NCBI GenBank assembly: GCA_011634665.1
Contig: WAEK01000001.1
Location: forward strand, 2,602,001 to 2,666,000
Length of the DNA stretch: 64,000 nt
Origin: Mortierella sp. BCC40632
Lineage: Eukaryota; Mortierellomycota; Mortierellomycetes; Mortierellales; Mortierellaceae
Direction: 5' to 3'
Shown here: piece by piece, positions 59,989 to 64,000 of the stretch
Layout of the letters: each line of letters begins with the position of its first letter
Position numbering within the stretch: the first letter of the stretch is position 1
Notes under the pieces: generated by a model
What the model saw: the letters and a program-made list of their open reading frames with translations, nothing else
Database searches by the model: none
Told to the model about the DNA's origin: nothing
Program-made: the position numbers and the translations under genes

Positions 59989-60781
59989 GTTATCGTTATT
60001 GTTGTTGTTGTTACAGTGGCTGTCGCTGGCGCTTCTCTGGACTATGCAAGGAGAGAGGATCTTTGAGGATGGGGACAAAAGTACTTTTGCTAGAGTACGC
60101 ACACGTTGAGAAAGCGGAAGCAAGGATGATACAAGTGTCGAGAGTATGAAAGAGAGAGAAAGGTGAATGCAACAAGAGAGGCTACAAAAGTGGCGGGGAG
60201 ATGGTGAAAGAGAGAAAGCAACACATCAATGACCCCGCCAATACTCGACGGCTTTTATGCATCGATGCTGCCCTACTAGGTTTTTTACTTTTGAGCGAGC
60301 CTTTCTTTCTCTTTCTCTTTCTTTGCGGCCCTTCGCTTGTCCTTTTCTGGTCCTAGTCCTCCTCGTTGGGGTGCTTTGGGGCGCTCTTTTGTGTGCTATT
60401 TTATGCTCGCCCCCAGAGCGAGTATGGTCCCCCTTGAAGGGCATTCTCTCCCTTGCTGGGGCACACGGTTTTCTCTCTGGCCGAACCACAGCGTCGAGGA
60501 GTGAGGGACTCCTTCCCCTGCCCCTCCTCTGGAATCACTCCTGCATGAACGAGCAAGACGAGCAAGATAAAAAAAAAAAAGCGAGAGAGAGAGAGCAGTC
60601 GTCGCGTCAAGGACACAGAGGCACCTCTCGCAATACACACACAGACACACAGACAAAGAGAGAGAGACGCGTACCGCAACAGAAGCACATCAGTGCAGTA
60701 GCCGGGTCACGTGGCCAACCTCTCTACTTCGTCAACCAATGTCCCCTTGAACCTGTCCCAGACCCTTTCAAGCTGCTGTCC
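59989..60781. promoter_or_regulatory. Shared divergent promoter of Rab11 and the TORC2-subunit gene
   Basis: The start codons at 59988 (minus) and 60782 (plus) face away from each other. The region includes an MluI-type ACGCGT (60667-60672) and a CACGTG E-box (60708-60713), 40 bases apart and close to the plus-strand start. The frame of the plus-strand gene is open upstream to 60257, but that part is compositionally unlike the protein and probably is leader. No separate gene is supported. Confidence 0.5.
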
Positions 60782-62345
60782 ATGCAACATCCCGCGATGA
60801 ACCCGTCTTCAAAGCCGCTGGCCCTCAGCACTAGCCATAGCTCTGTCGTCTCTGCATCAGTCGACTCGCTCAACTCTCTCCATGGTATCCAGGACCCGTC
60901 ATCTCTACCTACCAATGCAGAGCTCCTCCTTTCTGCGCCTCATGTCTCTTCATCTCCACCCCACAGCCTCAATTCCACCTCGGCCTCGTCGCTCTCATCC
61001 ACAGGATCCCTGCCTATTCACCAGCAGCATTCGTTAGGAGATGTCGGGAGCCTACTTCATCGAATCAATGCCGAGAGCATCCATGGTTCTCTGGGGCATG
61101 CTCGGAGCCAGAGCCAGAACCATTCCCGTTCATATAGCACGAATAGTCAACGCAGTCTCCGCATGAGCAGCAGGACGCCGAGTGAGAGCCATGTTCAGAT
61201 GCCGTCCCACCTATTCAGTCCTTCTCACCATGGCAATGGTGGTATTAATGCCTCAAGTGGAACAGGAACATCTGCAACAGCGCCAGGAGGAGGAGGAGGG
61301 GGCGGAGGAGCCAATAACAGCGGTCATTATCATCCCTTCCCAGGCTTAAACACAAACCCAGCACTAATGGCCTCCGAGAGCCACGGGTCTACCTATCTTT
61401 CTAGCCCTAACGATACGCACGATGGCCATCAAAGTGGTCTGGATTCACCCACATCTGTCGGTGCCTCCACATGGACATCACCGCCCATGGATCCACACCA
61501 AGGTCAGAACCAACGACAGCACCCTGTTGTATCAACCAGCGTGAGTAGCGGCGGTGGTCTCACTTCACCCGTCAGCCTTCCCTCGCCTATTCAGCTCCCT
61601 CCGCCACAACAGCAGCAACAGCAACAGCAACAGTCATCGACACAACAGTTTCGAAACCAGTCAGCACAACAGCAATCATCACAATCACAACCATTACAGC
61701 AGCAGCAACAACAGCAACAGCAACAACAGCAACCACCTGTTGTGACGAAACCCAAGAAAGAGAAGAACCCGTTTGGAGCCATGTCTGCAAGCAGCTTCTT
61801 GACCGAGACTCTTCCAGCGACTGGGATGAGAATATACCAAGGCTCCAGAAAAGGTGCCAAATCGCATGGAGAGATACCACATTCCTCAAATGCCAGTATC
61901 AGCAGTGGAAAGAGTAAAAAATCATCCAGAACCAACCTGGTCGGGACAGGCACCATCTCGTCTCTCAGTACTCGGAAGCAACAATTGTCCCCCGGAGGAG
62001 GCAATAGTATCAGTGGAAGTCTTCATAATGGATCAAGTGAGAAACTCTTTTCAACAAGCAATATGTCGAGTCCAATGACACCCGATCACAAGATTCATCA
62101 TCTGAATAGTGCTGTTGCTGCAGCGGCCACAGTTCCTCATCATCACTATTTGACTTCGCCCACGATGCCCAGGAACAATTACTCAAGTCTGGATGCCAAG
62201 GTCATGTATAAGGAAATGTCTCAGGGTCACTCGACAGAGGATGTGTGGCAGGACCTCTGTATCAAAGTTCTGACTCTCTTTAACGGACAAGGATTGACAG
62301 GAGCTATTGAAGACTTAAACGATTTGGTTCGGTACGATTTATATT

Positions 62346-62402
<57 letters not shown>

Positions 62403-63476
62403 CTAGTGTGTTGCTAGCCTCTCCCGATCCTAATTCTCTCCCTCCCTCCTGACAGTCGTTGCCTTGCCACAAGGAGTCCAAGCGCACTTTGTGATGAAGT
62501 GGGAGAACTCTTGGAGAACGGTATGCTGACCCTGAATGCTAAACTCACAGATGTCCCAGATGAGAAGCTCGTTTCGCGCTTAGTCGAACTGTGGTCCTTC
62601 TTCTTTGGAACCGTCCTCCCCTACTTTGAAGGAGTCTTTTTGCCCTTGCAGGTTGAACTTCGGTCAGGCAATACGCGGAGAGCGTCCAGGAAATCGTCGG
62701 GTCGATCAGGAGGAGCAGGTGGGAATGGTGGCTCAGGCGGTGTGAGTAGTATCCTAACCACCATCAGTAATGGTGGCAGTGGTCTAGGTGGTGCATTTGC
62801 CTTCGGAGGAAATGTTAGCACAAGCGGAGGCAGTGGTGGTGGTAGTGGTGGTGGTGGTGGAGGAGGAGGAGGAGGAGGAGGAGGAAACTCTGGACAGGAA
62901 AATGCAATGAACACCATGAGTCCGAGGATGACATTGAGCCTAGACCGGAATAACGAGGACGTGGAACTCGAGAACATTCGGACTATGGCATTGGCAGCGT
63001 TCCGTGATAATGTGATTTTGCCCAAAACAACTCGACTCGAAGGTACCAATGAAATTGCCTTGATGCATGTTTCCGACTTTCTCTCTCTCTCTTTTTTTTT
63101 TCCCTATTCCTGACAGTGGCTGACTGCTCTATGCGCTTTTTTTTTTTTTTTTTGTTACATCGGTTCTCTAGAGGTATTTGCAAAGCTATTCGTGGATATT
63201 GATGCCTCAATCCCAGTGACGGATACAGCATCCAGGATGCTCCAAATGACCTCGATTCTCACCTCGATCCAGTCAAACGATGACGACCATAAATCGATGG
63301 AGAAGATCTCGAATCGACTCAAAGCCAGCTGGAAACAATTTACGCGACGTGGAAACCGAGGAGGGTTCGTTGGACTGGACAAGAAAATCACAGCGGCTCC
63401 TTCTTCTGCTACTGCGGCAGCAGCGATGTCCACAGCGACATCAGGACTGATGGCATCAGCAGTGCAGGCGCATTGA
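60782..63476 (+). CDS. HbrB/Bit61/Protor-like TORC2 subunit
   Basis: Exons 60782-62331, 62456-63042 and 63172-63476 join in frame to 813 residues. The first 450 are Ser/Thr/Gln-rich and disordered, with poly-Gln at 61608-61640 and 61699-61733. The conserved HbrB region begins near 62235: VWQDLCIKVLTLFNGQGLTGAIEDLNDLV, then (after splice 1) CDEVGELLENGMLTLNAKL and LVSRLVELWSFFFGTVLPYFEGVFLPLQVEL, all hallmarks of the HbrB/PRR5 family. A Gly/Ser-rich insert (62695-62895) with a poly-Gly run interrupts it before RTMALAAFRDNVILP and the last exon's EVFAKLFVDIDA...RMLQMTSILTSI. Yeast Bit61/Bit2 and animal Protor are non-catalytic subunits of TOR complex 2, which controls actin polarity and membrane stress responses. 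The start chosen is the ATG (MQHPAMNPS) where composition becomes protein-like; an in-frame ATG at 60545 is possible. Confidence 0.88.
62348..62402. repeat. Poly(T) run in an intron of the TORC2-subunit gene
   Basis: About 54 consecutive T within the 124-base intron 62332-62455, interrupted by no other base. It lies 50 bases before the acceptor. Confidence 0.9.
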
Positions 63477-64000
63477 TGGCCATAGGAAATAGTATAGCCC
63501 AAATGACCATTGAAAGAGAAAATAACAGTGGATGGGGAGAGAGAGTTTTGATCCGCACATGCTCGTGTCAATGTAACAAGTTGATTGTATGGAAGAAGAA
63601 GAAAAGAAAAAAAAAACTTGAGGAGCGCGTGCTTCTCTATCTTTGAGAATCATCTCGGTGAACTGATTTGCGTCCGTTTGGCATTTACATTCTTGTCGTT
63701 TTTCCTCTTTGTTTCTGTCCAGCGCAAAGTCTTCTACTTTTACTCCCTACTCTTGGTCTATCAAGACTTGTTTCAATAACCTCCTATTCTACTTCTCCAT
63801 TTCCATTGTCCTCAAGACACGCACGAAACAGCCAACTGTTTTTGGTCAGCAAAAACAAAAAGAGAATAAAAAAACGTCAGCCAAGTACTTAAAAATGGAA
63901 GGCCCACCTTTCAGTACTTTCGCACCAGGAGCTGCGGAAACTGCGTCAAGTGCAACACAGCGCGCCAAGTCAGTCGTGACTAGAGTGAAAGGCTCAGGTC
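63477..64000. other. 3' flank of the TORC2-subunit gene and window end
   Basis: A T/CT-rich 3' flank with an AATAAA at 63865-63870, nearly 390 bases after the stop. The last 106 bases hold the possible start of another gene, listed separately. Nothing else is supported. Confidence 0.45.
63895..64000 (+). CDS. Possible start of a new gene, cut by the window end
   Basis: An ATG at 63895 opens a frame of 35 codons without a stop to the end of the window (MEGPPFSTFAPGA..., Ala/Ser/Thr-rich then KSVVTRVKGSG). The A-rich context before the ATG and the balanced composition are compatible with a real start. It is too short to recognise, and it could be by chance. Confidence 0.3.
   Translation, partial: MEGPPFSTFAPGAAETASSATQRAKSVVTRVKGSG

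Noticed and set aside
60257..60781. Upstream in-frame extension of the TORC2-subunit gene
   Set aside because: Composition differs sharply (Leu/Ser then Lys/Glu from repeats) and it covers the likely promoter; kept only as a possible alternative start at 60545.

Overview
This window looks like nuclear DNA of a filamentous, early-diverging fungus, most likely Mucoromycota in the broad sense (Mortierella-type). Genes are split by introns with GTAAGT/GTATGT-like donors, CTAAC/CTAAT branch sites and pyrimidine-rich TAG/CAG acceptors. The families are fungal: an APSES (KilA-N plus ankyrin) factor, a paxillin-like LIM protein, a fungal bHLH factor, an HbrB/Bit61-type TORC2 subunit and a DUF1769 protein. 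There are no operons, rRNA genes, CRISPR arrays or recognisable transposase genes. Non-coding DNA is packed with (GA)n/(CT)n, (TG)n, (TA)n and long A/T runs. The lineage call is inference; no marker gene is present.

Layout, plus strand first: 222-2344 endophilin-like BAR-SH3 protein with a cysteine-rich tail (5' end cut off); 4881-9128 four-LIM-domain protein; 10231-14538 APSES/ankyrin factor; 14677-15724 MHF2/CENP-X-like protein; 16415-19269 acidic protein of unknown function; 20025-22110 and 23126-25630 tandem HSPA12-type Hsp70-like ATPases; 29565-34358 polyQ-rich bHLH factor (5' end unresolved). Then on the minus strand, 42905-35468, a ten-exon hybrid of a two-component receiver domain and a class I cAMP phosphodiesterase, with the architecture of Dictyostelium RegA.

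About 6 kb without a supported gene (42906-49061) follows, made largely of simple repeats and including a (TA)n array of roughly 250 bp. The right part is denser: 49062-50906 (+) helix-hairpin-helix protein; 53665-51178 (-) F-box/WD40-like protein; 56180-54721 (-) DUF1769 protein; 58274-58889 (+) small DUF4286-like protein; 59988-59060 (-) Rab11/Ypt3 GTPase; 60782-63476 (+) HbrB/Protor-like TORC2 subunit. A possible new reading frame opens at 63895 and runs off the end.

The gene set is regulatory and cell-architectural (membrane curvature, adhesion-type scaffold, cell-cycle transcription, cAMP turnover, F-box ubiquitin ligation, Rab traffic, TORC2) without forming one pathway. The most notable item is the receiver-phosphodiesterase, which would let a His-Asp phosphorelay control cAMP hydrolysis directly. 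Exon borders were read by eye from splice signals and checked for reading-frame continuity; none is supported by transcripts here.
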